Shown: positions 19,113 to 29,613 of the stretch, piece by piece | Position numbering within the stretch: the first letter of the stretch is position 1 | How the letters are laid out: each line of letters begins with the position of its first letter | DNA from: Vibrio sp. Of7-15 | Lineage (GTDB): Bacteria; Pseudomonadota; Gammaproteobacteria; Enterobacterales; Vibrionaceae | Direction of reading: 5' to 3' | Length of the DNA: 64,000 nt | Assembly: GCF_022347565.1 (NCBI RefSeq) | Contig: NZ_JAKRGH010000024.1 | Span: 1 to 64,000, forward strand | Position numbers and translations under genes: made by a program | Notes under the pieces: generated by a model | The model's input: the letters and a program-made list of their open reading frames with translations, nothing else | Database searches by the model: none | What the model was told of the DNA's origin: nothing

Positions 19113-20198
19113 TTAGATTTTTGGTGTTTCTGTCACAACCCCAAAGTTTTGACCTCGATGACGAAGTAAATGATCCATTAGCACAATGGCCAACATCGCT
19201 TCAGCAATAGGTACGGCACGAATGCCCACACATGGATCGTGTCTACCTTTAGTGATCAACTCTGTTTTTTCGCCATCACGTGTAATGGTTTCACCCGGAA
19301 CCGTAATACTGGATGTTGGCTTTAATGCAATATTAGCCACAATGTCCTGACCAGATGAAATGCCACCTAAAATACCACCAGCATGATTACTGCCAAAACC
19401 TTCTGGTGTCAGTGGATCACGATGCTCACTGCCACGCTGGTTCACTACGTCAAAGCCGTCTCCGATTTCCACCCCTTTCACGGCATTAATGCTCATCAAG
19501 GCATGGGCAATATCGGCATCCAAGCGGTCGAATACAGGCTCCCCTAAACCAACTGGAACCCCTTGGGCAACAACAGTCAGTTTGGCACCTATAGAATCGC
19601 CTTCTTTTTTAAGCTTACGAATCAGTTCATCAAGCGCATCCACTTTATCGACATCAGGGCAGAAAAAAGCGTTATTCTCAATTTCATCCCAGTCGACGTT
19701 ATCAATCGAGACATCACCCATTTGTGATAAATACGCACGAACTTCGATACCAAACTCTTGCAATAAGTACTTTTTAGCAACAGCTCCAGCAGCAACACGC
19801 ATTGCCGTTTCACGAGCGGAAGAGCGGCCACCACCACGATAATCACGTTGACCGTATTTTTGATGATAAGTGTAATCAGCGTGACCTGGGCGGAATTTAT
19901 CTTTGATGTCGGAGTAGTCTTTAGAACGTTGATCGGTATTTTCAATCAACATACCAATGGAAGTGCCCGTCGTTTTCCCTTCAAAAACACCGGATAAAAT
20001 TTTCACTTCATCAGGTTCACGGCGCTGCGTGGTGTACTTAGATGTACCCGGACGACGACGATCTAAATCTTTTTGTAAATCAGCTTCTGTTAGCTCTAAG
20101 CCAGGAGGACAACCATCCACAATACAGCCAAGCGCTATCCCATGACTTTCACCAAACGTGGTAACTCGAAAATGTTGTCCTATTGTGTTGCCTGCCAT
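19113..20198 (-). CDS. aroC: Chorismate synthase
   Basis: Last step of the shikimate pathway: eliminates phosphate from EPSP to give chorismate, using reduced FMN. 361 aa, standard. Signature blocks: [18 protein letters not shown] (16-33), [19 protein letters not shown] (about 47-65), the [19 protein letters not shown] block (about 125-143), and [18 protein letters not shown] near the C-terminus. The ATG follows AGGGGAAGCA. It lies 263 bases after prmB, the usual prmB-aroC order, but a terminator follows prmB, so they may be separate units. Confidence 0.97.
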   Translation of the reverse strand: MAGNTIGQHFRVTTFGESHGIALGCIVDGCPPGLELTEADLQKDLDRRRPGTSKYTTQRREPDEVKILSGVFEGKTTGTSIGMLIENTDQRSKDYSDIKDKFRPGHADYTYHQKYGQRDYRGGGRSSARETAMRVAAGAVAKKYLLQEFGIEVRAYLSQMGDVSIDNVDWDEIENNAFFCPDVDKVDALDELIRKLKKEGDSIGAKLTVVAQGVPVGLGEPVFDRLDADIAHALMSINAVKGVEIGDGFDVVNQRGSEHRDPLTPEGFGSNHAGGILGGISSGQDIVANIALKPTSSITVPGETITRDGEKTELITKGRHDPCVGIRAVPIAEAMLAIVLMDHLLRHRGQNFGVVTETPKI

Positions 20199-20404
20199 TG
20201 CTTCCCCTATGTTGCTTCTTTTTGAGTTTAACCGCTCAAAAAGAGCTATCCTTCCTATTTTTCATAATCCCATACTCGCTTTATACGCCCTTGCTGTAAA
20301 GTCCCGATTAAAAAAATACAATCGATAAGTTTATTTTTATGGCTAAGGCATTCTTCTCTATCGTTTTTTATTCAAGGCACTTTTACGTGAATATACTTCC
20401 AATA

Positions 20405-20434
20405 AAGAAAAAGCCCGATATCACTATCAGGCTT
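20405..20434 (-). terminator. Rho-independent terminator after prmB
   Basis: Ten-bp stem with one wobble (20411-20420 with 20425-20434), 4-base loop, TTTTTCTTTATT on the minus strand. Confidence 0.9.
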
Positions 20435-20461
20435 CTTACTTACTTCAAAAATTACAAAGAC

Positions 20462-21394
20462 CTAATCTTTATAAATAGCAAACTCTTCTTGGCAAGCTAC
20501 TAATTGATCACGAGTTAGCATGAATACACCATGCCCACCGTGCTCAAATTCGATCCAAGTAAATGGAACATTTGGGTATTGCTCCATCATATGAACCATT
20601 GAGTTACCAACTTCACAAATCAAAATACCATTGTCAGACAGGTAGTCTGGTGCATTAGACAAAATACGACGCACTAATTTCAAGCCATCAGAGCCAGCAG
20701 CTAGGCCTAACTCAGGCTCGTGCTGGAACTCTTCAGGTAAGCTGTCCATGTCTTCTTGATCCACGTACGGTGGGTTTGACACAATCAGATCGTATTTATC
20801 TTTTGGTAGATCACGGAATAAATCTGAACGGATAGGGAACACCTGTTGCTCCATACCGTGATCCTGAATGTTCTGCTCTGCTACTTCTAGCGCATCGGTA
20901 GAAATATCAATCGCGTCAACTTCTGCTTCAGGGAAAGCGTGCGCACATGCGATAGCAATACAACCACTACCGGTACACAAATCCATAATGCGTGTTGGCT
21001 CTTCAACCAACCATGGTGAGAATTGCGCTTCAATCAGCTCCCCAATTGGTGAACGAGGCACAAGTACACGCTCATCAACAAAAAACTCTAAGCCACAGAA
21101 CCACGCTTTATTTGTTAAATAAGCGGTTGGAGTACGCTCGTTGATTCGACGAACAACTCGTTCTACAATGCGTAAACGTTCGCTGCTTGTTAAGCGGGAA
21201 CCACGAACATCCGCAGGAATGTCGATAGGTAGGTACAAACTTGGTAGCACAAGTTGAACCGCTTCATCCCATGCATTGTCAGTACCATGGCCGTAAAACA
21301 GACCAGCTGCATTAAAGCGGCTTACTGTCCAGCGCAACATATCTTGTAAGGTATGTAGCTCTGCTACAGCCTCATCGACAAAAATCTTATCCAA
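20462..21394 (-). CDS. prmB: Ribosomal protein uL3 glutamine N5-methyltransferase
   Basis: Methylates a glutamine of ribosomal protein uL3 with S-adenosylmethionine. 310 aa, usual for PrmB. SAM-binding motif I is [20 protein letters not shown] (about 136-155). The catalytic NPPY is in [12 protein letters not shown] (about 205-216). The N-terminal helical domain is of PrmB/HemK type; the sequence [18 protein letters not shown] separates it from PrmC by family pattern. Divergent from smrB with only 52 bases between. Confidence 0.93.
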   Translation of the reverse strand: MDKIFVDEAVAELHTLQDMLRWTVSRFNAAGLFYGHGTDNAWDEAVQLVLPSLYLPIDIPADVRGSRLTSSERLRIVERVVRRINERTPTAYLTNKAWFCGLEFFVDERVLVPRSPIGELIEAQFSPWLVEEPTRIMDLCTGSGCIAIACAHAFPEAEVDAIDISTDALEVAEQNIQDHGMEQQVFPIRSDLFRDLPKDKYDLIVSNPPYVDQEDMDSLPEEFQHEPELGLAAGSDGLKLVRRILSNAPDYLSDNGILICEVGNSMVHMMEQYPNVPFTWIEFEHGGHGVFMLTRDQLVACQEEFAIYKD

Positions 21395-21446
21395 AATAGC
21401 CTCCGATTAGCGCTACAATACTGCAAGTTGTAGTTGGAAGTATGTT

Positions 21447-21977
21447 ATGAGCAAAAAAGACCCAATTAATGATGACGATCTTATGCTGTTTCGAGATGCA
21501 GTAAAAGGCATAAAAAAGTTGCAACAGGATACCATAATCCAGCAACCTCGTAAGAGCAATAAAAAACAAGACGAAAGAAAAACCACCCACAGCGCCAAAG
21601 ATAACGAGTTTTATTTTTCAGATGAGTTTGTGCCTCATTTAAATGAAGAAGGCCCAACTCGTTATGCTCGTAGTGATGTTTCTAAGTATGAAGTAAAACG
21701 CCTTCGCCGCGGAGTGTATGTTCCCGATGTCTATTTAGATATGCATGGCATGACACAACAAGAAGCTAAAAGAGAGCTTGGGGCAATGATCGCATATTGC
21801 TTAAAAGAGCACGTAAACTGTGCCAGCGTCATGCACGGAATAGGAAAAAATATTCTTAAGCAAAAAGTGCCTTTATGGTTAGCGCAGCACCCTGATGTGA
21901 TGGCTTTTCACCAAGCTCCTTTGGAATTTGGTGGTAATGGCGCTTTACTTGTTTTACTCCATATCCCTGAAAAGTAA
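21447..21977 (+). CDS. smrB: Ribosome rescue endonuclease SmrB
   Basis: Smr-domain nuclease that cleaves mRNA between collided ribosomes. 176 aa, usual length. N-terminal extension with a basic helix (about 30-50); Smr domain in the C-terminal half with LDMHGMTQQEA (about 97-107, conserved D-x-H), HGIGKNILKQKV and the ending GGNGALLVLLH. ATG follows GGAAGTATGTT. Paired divergently with prmB, a common arrangement. Confidence 0.93.
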   Translation: MSKKDPINDDDLMLFRDAVKGIKKLQQDTIIQQPRKSNKKQDERKTTHSAKDNEFYFSDEFVPHLNEEGPTRYARSDVSKYEVKRLRRGVYVPDVYLDMHGMTQQEAKRELGAMIAYCLKEHVNCASVMHGIGKNILKQKVPLWLAQHPDVMAFHQAPLEFGGNGALLVLLHIPEK

Positions 21978-21997
21978 TATGTCCTTTTGTAATAAAT

Positions 21998-22022
21998 AAT
22001 GGCGGTACTTCTGACCGCCATT
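21998..22022. terminator. Hairpin between convergent smrB and sixA
   Basis: Perfect 9-bp stem AATGGCGGT/ACCGCCATT (21998-22006 with 22014-22022) with AT-rich but not T-only flanks. It could serve both genes. Confidence 0.6.
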
Positions 22023-22056
22023 ATCCCTTCATACATCGCAGCTGCTCACTTTATGT

Positions 22057-22533
22057 TCACAAGTTCGCCGGACTACGATGCCAAAGCAATCTGCCTTGCT
22101 CTAAATCTGTCTCAAATTCGATACAATTGATACCAGAAGTGAAAAACATGGGTGCTGTTAACCCAGGAACCAATTCGGCTGTTAAATAACCAACTAAGGG
22201 TAAGTGGGACACAACCAGAACAGACTTTAATGACTTAGTCGAAATTAATGCTTTCAGGTATTCCGCAACATCATCTGAATGGCCATAGGGGGTAATTTCT
22301 TCACATGTTTCAACATGAGCATTTATAGGCAATGTTTTCTCAATTGCCTGCCACGTTTGCTGAGCACGTAAGTAAGGGCTAACTAAAACATAATCAATGT
22401 CATTCGTCAGCTGTGAAGAAAGCCACTCTGCCATGGCAATAGTTTGTTGCTCACCTTTAGTGGTTAACGCACGTTCAGCATCACTTGGAGCAAAATTTTC
22501 TGCCTCACCGTGACGCATAATAAACACTTGCAT
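22057..22533 (-). CDS. sixA: Phosphohistidine phosphatase SixA
   Basis: Histidine phosphatase that removes phosphate from histidine-phosphorylated proteins (in enterics, PtsN-pathway components or ArcB). The chosen ATG gives 158 aa beginning MQVFIMRHGEA, matching the family start; a Met ten codons earlier adds a hydrophobic stretch not usual in SixA. Catalytic RHG at 7-9; second His in VVSHLPLVGYL. Convergent with smrB and divergent from the protease gene. Confidence 0.9.
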   Translation of the reverse strand: MQVFIMRHGEAENFAPSDAERALTTKGEQQTIAMAEWLSSQLTNDIDYVLVSPYLRAQQTWQAIEKTLPINAHVETCEEITPYGHSDDVAEYLKALISTKSLKSVLVVSHLPLVGYLTAELVPGLTAPMFFTSGINCIEFETDLEQGRLLWHRSPANL

Positions 22534-22665
22534 AAATAAGCTCATACTCAATATCAAGCCCATAATAGTAACAAGCTAATCAAAAATTGGTAAAGCTTAT
22601 GTTTGCCAGTATGCGGCATCAGCGTCATAATTAATGTCTAATTGACTGAAAATCGGAGTACTTAC

Positions 22666-25443
22666 GTGCACGTCAGCCCAAACGATCATAAAAAATATCG
22701 CTACGTCACTTTAGCTAATGGTTTACGTGTACTCCTCGTTCACGACCATACTGCACCACGAGCCGCAGCGGCATTGTCGGTGAATGTTGGTCACTTTGAC
22801 GATCCTACTGATAGACAAGGCATGGCGCATTTTTTAGAGCACATGCTATTTTTAGGCACAGATAAATACCCTAAAGTGGGCGAATTTCAGTCATTCATCA
22901 GTCAGCATGGCGGCAACAATAACGCCTGGACAGGTACTGAACATACCACCTTTTTCTTTGAAATTAACCCCGATGTGTTTGAAGAAGGCTTAGACCGTTT
23001 TGGCCAATTCTTCCATGCCCCTTTATTTAATGAAGACGCACTAGAAAAAGAACGCCAAGCCGTAGATTCCGAATATCGCCTAAAACTGAAAGACGATGTT
23101 CGTCGCTTATATCAGGTTCACAAAGAAACCATTAACCCTAAGCACCCTTTTACCAAATTCTCAGTCGGCAGTTTTGATACCCTAGAAGATAGAGACGATA
23201 CCTCTATCCGCGATGAGCTCATCCATTTTTACCAAACGCACTACTCTGCGGATTTAATGACGCTAGTTCTGCTTGGCCCTAAATCACTCGACGAGCTCAG
23301 CCAGTATGCCGAGCAATTTTTTGGCTTAGTAGAAAACCGTCAGTTGGCTGCTAAATCTATCGACACGCCATTGGTGACAAAAAAACAAATGGCGCAATGG
23401 ATAACAGTGGAGCCAATAAAAGAAGTTCGAAAGCTGACACTCTCGTTCTCTTTGCCTTGTGTTGATCATTTATACCCAACCAAACCACTTTCTTATATTG
23501 CACATTTATTAGGGTATGAAGGTCCTGGCAGTTTAATGATGTACCTAAAAGATCAAGGTTACATCAACACTCTTGCTGCTGGCGGTGGTATCAACGGCAG
23601 TAACTTCCGTGAATTTACGGTCAGTTATAACCTAACGGAAGAAGGCATTGATAATGTTGAATATATTGTTGAAAAAACCTTCCAATATATTCATCTAATC
23701 AAAGAGTCAGGGTTAGATGAGTGGCGCTATGATGAGAAAAAAGCCGTTCTCGAATCCGCTTTTCAGTTCCAAGAAAAAACCAAGCCCCTAGATGCCGTCA
23801 GCTATCTAGTCATGAACTTACATCATTACCAAGCTAACGACGTCATTTATGGTGACTACATGATGAATGGCTATGATGAGCCAATGCTGCGTGAGTTACT
23901 CGATTACCTAACACCAGAAAAAATGCGCTTAACGCTCATCGCCCAAGGTTTGGAATACGATCGTATTGCTCAATGGTACGATACCCCCTACTCATCAACC
24001 CCCTTTACTAAAGCACAATTAAAACGCTGGAACACTCAACAACCAGACCCGAACCTGTTGCTACCAGAGCCAAACCCATACATCTGCTATGATCTCGATC
24101 CTCAGCCGCTCGAAGGGGAAGCACAAGAGCCACGCATTCTCCAAGATCTGCCTGGATTTAGGTTATGGCATAAACAAGAACATGATTTCCGAGTACCAAA
24201 AGGCTTAGTGTACATTGCTATAGATAGCCCTCATGCAGTATCGACGCCTCGAAAAATTGTAAAAACTCGTTTATGTGTTGAAATGCTTTTGGATGCCCTC
24301 AGCCAAGAAACTTATCAAGCTGAAATTGCAGGCATGAACTATAACCTGTATGCCCATCAAGGTGGGGTTACCCTCCAGCTATCGGGTTTTAGCCAAAAAC
24401 AGCCACTACTGCTTGAGCTGATCATTAAGCGCTTTGCTACCCGTGAATTTAATGCAAAGCGTTTTGAAGTGATTAAAGCACAGCTCTTGCGTAATTGGCG
24501 TAATGCCTCTCAGGACAGGCCAATTTCACAGCTTTTTAATGCTTTAACGGGTATTTTACAGCCTAATAACCCCCCTTACCCAGCCCTTATCGAAGCATTG
24601 GAAAGCATTGAAGTGGATGAGCTACCTGCGTTTGTAGAAGCTATGTTTGCTGAACTGCATGTCGATATGTTTGTGTATGGTGATTGGTTAGAAAAAGATG
24701 CGGTTATGCTAGCTGAAACTCTCAAAGATGCCTTACGAGTTCAAAACCAACAGTATGAAGAAGCTTTGCGTCCGTTGGTCATGCTCGGCGAGTCAGGCAC
24801 CTTCCAGCGAGAATTATTCTGTAATCACGCTGACTCCGCCATCTTGCTGTACTACCAGTCACCAACTTTTGATCCTCGCAGCATTGCTATTTACACATTA
24901 GCAAACCACTTAATGTCGGCAACTTTCTTCCATGAAATTCGTACTAAACAACAACTAGGTTATATGGTTGGTACGGGCAATTTGCCGTTAAATCGCCACC
25001 CTGGTCTTATTTTGTATGTGCAATCTCCAATGGCATCCCCTGCTTTTCTACTGGATGCTATTGATGAATTCGTAAATGCGTTTTCTTTGGTTCTTCTTGA
25101 ACTCAATGAATACCAATGGCAAAGCAGTAAAACAGGCTTGATTAACCAATTCTCGGAACCTGACACCAACCTTAGAGCCAGAGGCCAACGCTTATGGGTC
25201 AGTATTGGTAATAAAGATGAAGAATTTAATCAGCGCACTAAAGTCATAGAAGAGCTTAAAAACTTAAGCAGAGCAGAAATGATCCGTTTTATTGTTAATG
25301 TATTAAAACCACGGACGGCCAATCGCTTAGTGATGCACTGCCAAGGACATGCTCATGCCGAACTTGATAGGCTAGATGTAGGGCTAGAGATAGGCTCCAT
25401 CGACGAGTTCCAGCTACGGCCAAAAGATGAAGAGCTTGGCTAA
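22666..25443 (+). CDS. M16 insulinase-family zinc protease
   Basis: Large peptidase of the pitrilysin/insulysin family, about 925 aa. With the GTG start chosen (CGGAG 8 bases upstream) the inverted zinc site HFLEH is at 55-59, with the third ligand Glu downstream in the ERQAVDSEYR region. Later come the inactive M16 repeat domains and a C-terminal QQLGYMVGTG segment characteristic of insulysins. An in-frame TTG eight codons earlier has no ribosome site. No signal peptide is seen with this start, so it is probably cytoplasmic, unlike periplasmic PtrA. Substrates unknown. Divergent from sixA; ends at a strong bidirectional terminator shared with fadJ. Confidence 0.88.
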   Translation: MHVSPNDHKKYRYVTLANGLRVLLVHDHTAPRAAAALSVNVGHFDDPTDRQGMAHFLEHMLFLGTDKYPKVGEFQSFISQHGGNNNAWTGTEHTTFFFEINPDVFEEGLDRFGQFFHAPLFNEDALEKERQAVDSEYRLKLKDDVRRLYQVHKETINPKHPFTKFSVGSFDTLEDRDDTSIRDELIHFYQTHYSADLMTLVLLGPKSLDELSQYAEQFFGLVENRQLAAKSIDTPLVTKKQMAQWITVEPIKEVRKLTLSFSLPCVDHLYPTKPLSYIAHLLGYEGPGSLMMYLKDQGYINTLAAGGGINGSNFREFTVSYNLTEEGIDNVEYIVEKTFQYIHLIKESGLDEWRYDEKKAVLESAFQFQEKTKPLDAVSYLVMNLHHYQANDVIYGDYMMNGYDEPMLRELLDYLTPEKMRLTLIAQGLEYDRIAQWYDTPYSSTPFTKAQLKRWNTQQPDPNLLLPEPNPYICYDLDPQPLEGEAQEPRILQDLPGFRLWHKQEHDFRVPKGLVYIAIDSPHAVSTPRKIVKTRLCVEMLLDALSQETYQAEIAGMNYNLYAHQGGVTLQLSGFSQKQPLLLELIIKRFATREFNAKRFEVIKAQLLRNWRNASQDRPISQLFNALTGILQPNNPPYPALIEALESIEVDELPAFVEAMFAELHVDMFVYGDWLEKDAVMLAETLKDALRVQNQQYEEALRPLVMLGESGTFQRELFCNHADSAILLYYQSPTFDPRSIAIYTLANHLMSATFFHEIRTKQQLGYMVGTGNLPLNRHPGLILYVQSPMASPAFLLDAIDEFVNAFSLVLLELNEYQWQSSKTGLINQFSEPDTNLRARGQRLWVSIGNKDEEFNQRTKVIEELKNLSRAEMIRFIVNVLKPRTANRLVMHCQGHAHAELDRLDVGLEIGSIDEFQLRPKDEELG

Positions 25444-25491
25444 GCAATATAAATTAAAAACCATTTCCATCGCTCAAACAAAAACAAAAAC

Positions 25492-25522
25492 AAAAGGGTT
25501 AGTAAAATACTAACCCTTTTTT
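25492..25522. terminator. Strong bidirectional terminator
   Basis: Perfect 13-bp stem AAAAGGGTTAGTA (25492-25504 with 25508-25520) with a 3-base loop and T runs on both strands. It serves the convergent protease and fadJ genes. Confidence 0.95.
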
Positions 25523-25541
25523 GTTCAATTAAAATACGCTT

Positions 25542-27662
25542 CTAGTCATAAAAACGCTGGTTTTCTGCCGCCATCGCGACCAACTTATCGCATGGCTTAA
25601 ATCGTTCGCCGTACTTATTCACGGCATCGTTCATCATCTCAACTAACTTCGCAGCGCCGATCTGATCCATATAACGGAATGGTCCGCCAAGGAAAGGAGG
25701 GAAACCGATACCAAAAATAGCGCCAATATCACCATCACGTGGCGAACGGATCACCCCATCCGCAAGACATTGCGCAGCTTCATTCAGCATTGGAAGAACG
25801 CATCGCAATGCAATGTCATTCCCTGCTGCGGATTCTTTCGGAGATAAGTTCAATAGCGTGTAAACCGACTTGTCGACTTTTTTCTTCTTCCCATCATATA
25901 AATAGAAACCTTTACCACTCTTACGACCTTTACGGTTATCGTTCAGGAGCACATCAAAAACATCAGGCCCTTTAAAGCGATCACCAAGCTCACTCACTAG
26001 AATAGGCATGATCTTCGCGCCAATGTCTACGCCAACTTCATCGAGTAAAGTTATCGGCCCAACCGGAAAACCAAAATCCAATAACGCAGTATCAATATGA
26101 TCAATCGGCTCACCAGACAATAAAACGTGAGCAGATTCATTCATATAAGGCGCAAGAATACGGTTTACAAAAAAGCCTGCCGTATCTGCCACAACGATCG
26201 GAGTTTTGCCTTGCTTTTTCGCTAAAGCAACCACTGTAGAAACTGTTTCGTCAGACGTACCAGCATGTGGTATCACCTCCACCAGCGGCATCTTTTCAAC
26301 AGGACTAAAGTAATGAAGACCGACAATATTTTCAGGGCGCTCTGCCCCTTCTGCGATTTGATGAATAGGCAATGATGATGTGTTAGTAGCAAAGATCGTA
26401 GCTTGGTTTGCGTTCGTTTCAATGTCTTTAACCATCTGTTGCTTTAAAGACAAATCTTCAAATACGGCTTCAACAACAACATCCGTTTGAGCAAAGCTGG
26501 TGAAATCAGTGCCACCCGTGATCAAGTTCATTTTCTTTTGCAATTCAGCTCTGGAAATAATGCGGCGACGGCGTTGTTTATTAAATAAGTTGTAGTTGTA
26601 ACTTAACGCATTTAAAACACCATCATTAGAGACATCTTTAATACGCACAGGTACTTTCGCTTTACCAACAGAAACGTGACCAATGCCCGCTCCCATTAGC
26701 CCACCACCCAGTACACCAACACGCTTTACCACTTTAGGCTCTGCATCACTACCATGCTCTTTTTTCATGGCGGTAGTAGCAAAGAAAATACTGCGTAGAG
26801 AAGCCGACTCTGACGTTTGAACTAACTCCCCAAAGCGTTTGGCTTCAAGCTCTAGGCCTTTTTTCAGGCCGTTCTCTAGACCATATTTAATGACCTCAAG
26901 AATGGCTTCGGTTGCTGGGTAGTTACCGCGAGTTTTCTCACGTGTTTTTTTAGCTGCTTGATCAAAAACAACAGAACGGCCCAACGAATTACCACCCATT
27001 GCCCACTCTTTCCATTCACGCTTACGCTTTGGCTTTTTACCCGTCGCAAGATCTTGAGCAACTTGCAATAAAATTGATTCTGGTACACAAGCATCCACAA
27101 CACCCAGCTTTTTCGCTTTTTTCGCTCGTAGCTGCTTACCCGTTAACATCATGTCTAATGCTGTTGCGACACCGACTAAACGCGGTAAACGCTGAGTACC
27201 ACCAGAGCCCGGCAGTAAGCCCAACTGCACTTCCGGTAATCCAAGGCGAGTAATATCGGCATCACTACACACGCGGTAATGACACGCCAATGCCAACTCT
27301 AATCCGCCTCCCAAACATGGGCCATGAATCGCGGCAACCACATTAAACGGCAACGCTTCAATTTGAGCGAACAACTCTTGCCCTTGTTTGGCTAATGCCT
27401 GTGCTTCTTCTTTTGTACTACACGCATCTAACATGCGTACATCAGCACCAGCAACAAAGTTATCTGGCTTACCAGAATGAATTACTAGCCCTTTAATGTC
27501 GTTTTGTTGCTGTTTGATCTCTTCAAGAACCGCACTGACCTGCTCTGCAAATACGGATTGAAGGGTGTTCATTTTCTCGCCAGGAACGTCAATTTTTAGC
27601 CAAGCAACGTTGTTTTCATCGCGCGTCAGAGTAAATGCTGATGTATTTGATGTGTTATTCAT
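25542..27662 (-). CDS. fadJ: Fatty acid oxidation complex alpha subunit
   Basis: Bifunctional enoyl-CoA hydratase and 3-hydroxyacyl-CoA dehydrogenase. 706 aa, FadJ size. N-terminal crotonase domain (about 10-195) with [22 protein letters not shown] and [25 protein letters not shown]-binding [15 protein letters not shown] near 316; [17 protein letters not shown] (about 448) and two C-terminal dehydrogenase domains. Its ATG overlaps the fadI stop as TAATG, so translation is coupled. Partner FadI rather than FadA points to FadJ. Repressed by FadR (inferred from the operator). Confidence 0.95.
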   Translation of the reverse strand: MNNTSNTSAFTLTRDENNVAWLKIDVPGEKMNTLQSVFAEQVSAVLEEIKQQQNDIKGLVIHSGKPDNFVAGADVRMLDACSTKEEAQALAKQGQELFAQIEALPFNVVAAIHGPCLGGGLELALACHYRVCSDADITRLGLPEVQLGLLPGSGGTQRLPRLVGVATALDMMLTGKQLRAKKAKKLGVVDACVPESILLQVAQDLATGKKPKRKREWKEWAMGGNSLGRSVVFDQAAKKTREKTRGNYPATEAILEVIKYGLENGLKKGLELEAKRFGELVQTSESASLRSIFFATTAMKKEHGSDAEPKVVKRVGVLGGGLMGAGIGHVSVGKAKVPVRIKDVSNDGVLNALSYNYNLFNKQRRRRIISRAELQKKMNLITGGTDFTSFAQTDVVVEAVFEDLSLKQQMVKDIETNANQATIFATNTSSLPIHQIAEGAERPENIVGLHYFSPVEKMPLVEVIPHAGTSDETVSTVVALAKKQGKTPIVVADTAGFFVNRILAPYMNESAHVLLSGEPIDHIDTALLDFGFPVGPITLLDEVGVDIGAKIMPILVSELGDRFKGPDVFDVLLNDNRKGRKSGKGFYLYDGKKKKVDKSVYTLLNLSPKESAAGNDIALRCVLPMLNEAAQCLADGVIRSPRDGDIGAIFGIGFPPFLGGPFRYMDQIGAAKLVEMMNDAVNKYGERFKPCDKLVAMAAENQRFYD

Positions 27663-28972
27663 TATTCTGCCTCCAAAATCATTGCAGCACCTAAACCACC
27701 TGCCGCACAGGCAGTATTTAACGCAAGTCCACCACCACGACGCTTAAGTTCACGTAACGTTTGCGTGATCATACGAGCCCCTGTAGCAGCAAAAGGATGC
27801 CCATAAGCTAACGAGCCCCCTAATACATTAAATTTATTCATGTCGATTTCGCCGATGGCTTCGCTACGGCCAAGTTTTTGTTGTGCAAACTCTTTTGATG
27901 CAAACATTTTTACGTTCGCTAACGTTTGAGCGGCAAACGCTTCATGCATTTCAATCAACGTAAGATCAGCAAGCGTTATACCCGCACGATCTAAAGCAAT
28001 CGGCGTCGCATACGATGGCCCCATCAACATATCTTCATGAACATCAATGGCCGAAAATGCATAAGAGCGTATGTAACCAAGTACATCTAAGCCAAGCTCT
28101 TTGGCTTTACCTTCCCGCATTAGTAAAACCGCCGCGGCACCATCTGTCAGTGGTGTGCTGGTTGCAGCCGTCACTGAGCCATACTTGCGATCAAACGCTG
28201 GACGCAGTTTCGCATAGCTTTCAACCGTTGAATCTTCACGAATATTATTATCTTTGCTGATATAACCTTTAAACGGTTCTGAGAACGCCGTCATGACTTC
28301 ATCATCAATTAAGCCGTCTGCCCATGCTTTAGATGCATAAGAATGAGAACGATGCGCTAACTCATCTTGAGCCTGTCGGGTAATACCATGACTTTTAGCC
28401 ATTTGTTCCGCAGTTTGCCCCATGCTTAGCCCAGTCGAATACTCAGCAACAGCAGGAGGAACAGGAGCCAAATCTTTCAGCGAAAGCTGGCTTAATAGCT
28501 TCAAACGCTTACTCATCGTTTTGGCTTTACTCAACGCAAGTAAGGTGGCAGCCATTTTTTTAGAGACACCAATAGGTAGAACAGAAGAAGAATCTGCGCC
28601 ACCAGCAATACCAACATCAATAGTGCCTGACATAATGCTTTCAGCAACGTTAGCAGCGGCTTGAAAACTGGTGGCACAAGCACGAGTCACACTGTAAGCA
28701 TCTGTACCAACGTCCATTCCAGTACCAAGAACGATTTCACGTGCAATATTTGGCGCTTCTGGCATCTGAACAACTTGCCCAAATACAACTTGGTCAATTA
28801 TTTTTGGATCTAAATCTAGTTTTAGTAGCATTTCATTTACTACCATTTTGCCCATATCAAGAGCAGACACTCCGTTAAAAGCCGTCGCTTGACGTGCAAA
28901 GGGAGTTCGTAATCCAGTTACCACGGCGATGCGCTCACCCGAACGGGTTGTTAAATTTTGCAGCGTAGTCAT
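27662..28972 (-). CDS. fadI: Acetyl-CoA acyltransferase (thiolase), beta subunit
   Basis: 3-ketoacyl-CoA thiolase that releases acetyl-CoA. 436 aa, typical for FadI (FadA is about 390). Nucleophile Cys99 in [14 protein letters not shown]; His in [11 protein letters not shown] (about 391) and C-terminal Cys in [14 protein letters not shown]. The ATG follows AAGGAGAAGC, a strong ribosome site. First gene of fadIJ; a sigma-70 promoter and FadR operator lie just upstream. Confidence 0.96.
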   Translation of the reverse strand: MTTLQNLTTRSGERIAVVTGLRTPFARQATAFNGVSALDMGKMVVNEMLLKLDLDPKIIDQVVFGQVVQMPEAPNIAREIVLGTGMDVGTDAYSVTRACATSFQAAANVAESIMSGTIDVGIAGGADSSSVLPIGVSKKMAATLLALSKAKTMSKRLKLLSQLSLKDLAPVPPAVAEYSTGLSMGQTAEQMAKSHGITRQAQDELAHRSHSYASKAWADGLIDDEVMTAFSEPFKGYISKDNNIREDSTVESYAKLRPAFDRKYGSVTAATSTPLTDGAAAVLLMREGKAKELGLDVLGYIRSYAFSAIDVHEDMLMGPSYATPIALDRAGITLADLTLIEMHEAFAAQTLANVKMFASKEFAQQKLGRSEAIGEIDMNKFNVLGGSLAYGHPFAATGARMITQTLRELKRRGGGLALNTACAAGGLGAAMILEAE

Positions 28973-29002
28973 CGCTTCTCCTTATCATTCTATTAATTCA
29001 TT

Positions 29003-29019
29003 AAGAGGTCAGACCTGAT
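29003..29019. promoter_or_regulatory. FadR operator of fadIJ
   Basis: AAGAGGTCAGACCTGAT differs from the FadR consensus (A-x-C-TGGTC-x-GACC-x-G-x-T) at few positions and has the palindromic GGTCAGACC core. It lies right after the -10 box, so bound FadR would block transcription, and acyl-CoA would relieve this (established for FadR). Confidence 0.85.
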
Positions 29020-29021
29020 CA

Positions 29022-29049
29022 ATTGTAACGAGAATGTTGCTTTTTTCAA
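29022..29049 (-). promoter_or_regulatory. Sigma-70 promoter of fadIJ
   Basis: Minus strand TTGAAA (29044-29049), 16-base spacer, TACAAT (29022-29027). The FadR operator covers the predicted start. Confidence 0.75.
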
Positions 29050-29060
29050 ACAATTGTTTG
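29047..29060. promoter_or_regulatory. PsrA-type palindrome at the fadIJ promoter
   Basis: Perfect 14-base palindrome CAAACAATTGTTTG overlaps the -35 box. It fits the PsrA binding pattern [GC]AAAC-N(2-4)-GTTT[GC] known for the TetR-family fatty-acid regulator of Pseudomonas and Shewanella. Whether this organism has PsrA is not visible in the window. A second imperfect palindrome (TTGAGAGCTTGCTCAA) overlaps its right end. Confidence 0.5.
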
Positions 29061-29235
29061 AGAGCTTGCTCAAATAGTTTGATATTCATAAAGCGGCAAG
29101 AATGTTAGCAATCCGTTACCATTGGAAAGAAAGACAAATAATTCAAAGAAAATAGCGACTTCAGATTGATGTTTGATAGCTTGGCCGATTACTATTGGCG
29201 CACGTATTAACGTTGTAAATATGATGTCAACAGAA

Positions 29236-29262
29236 TTGCATATTTATAAAGGCTGATATACT
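29236..29262 (+). promoter_or_regulatory. Extended -10 promoter, probably for the sigma factor operon
   Basis: TGATATACT (TGn extended -10, TATACT at 29257-29262) with TTGCAT 15 bases upstream. Transcription from near 29269 would give a leader of about 340 bases before the sigma factor gene. Confidence 0.5.
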
Positions 29263-29329
29263 AAAGAAAGCTTGGGGGGAAGCATTCACTCACAGATTGG
29301 TTATGCTTTTTGCAAGCAATAAAGCAAGC

Positions 29330-29359
29330 AAAAAAAAACCACACTACAAAATAGCGTGG
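29330..29359 (-). terminator. Minus-strand terminator without an assigned gene
   Basis: Eight-bp stem with one wobble (29339-29346 with 29352-29359), followed on the minus strand by nine T (29330-29338). No minus-strand coding gene lies upstream of it; the nearest candidate is an unannotated small RNA within 29360-29570. Confidence 0.65.
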
Positions 29360-29388
29360 TCAGAATCTACATATAAAGCAATTAACAT

Positions 29389-29569
29389 AAAGCCAATTGT
29401 AAAAAATCAGTGTTACCTGATTGGAGAAAGTAAAGTCAGCCTTCAAAAGGAAGTGTCATCTGCTCAACGTGCCAGGCTACAAGAGCCCGACGGGATGACG
29501 GAAACTAATATAACCTTATTGCAAAGCCAATTTTTGAAGTAGATCAAGTTTAGTGCTGAATTTGGCTTT
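29389..29569. other. Structured leader region before the sigma factor gene
   Basis: This part of a 640-base gap holds several hairpins: AATCAG/CTGATT (29405-29422) and GTCATC/GATGAC (29455-29460 with 29494-29499) enclosing GGCT/AGCC. AAAGCCAA occurs twice (29389-29396, 29523-29530), and its complement TTGGCTTT (29562-29569) is followed by T. The last element could pair with either copy, a layout seen in attenuators. No convincing protein is encoded. Function not known. Confidence 0.45.
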
Positions 29570-29613
29570 TCATGACGAATAATCGCTTTGCTTTACGAAA
29601 TAAGGACAAAAAA

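Noticed and set aside
29297-29542. About 80-codon plus-strand open frame before the sigma factor gene
   Set aside because: The G-rich stretch is 16-22 bases from the possible starts, it has a poly-Lys run caused by the terminator T tract of the other strand, and no recognisable domain. Left as low-probability.
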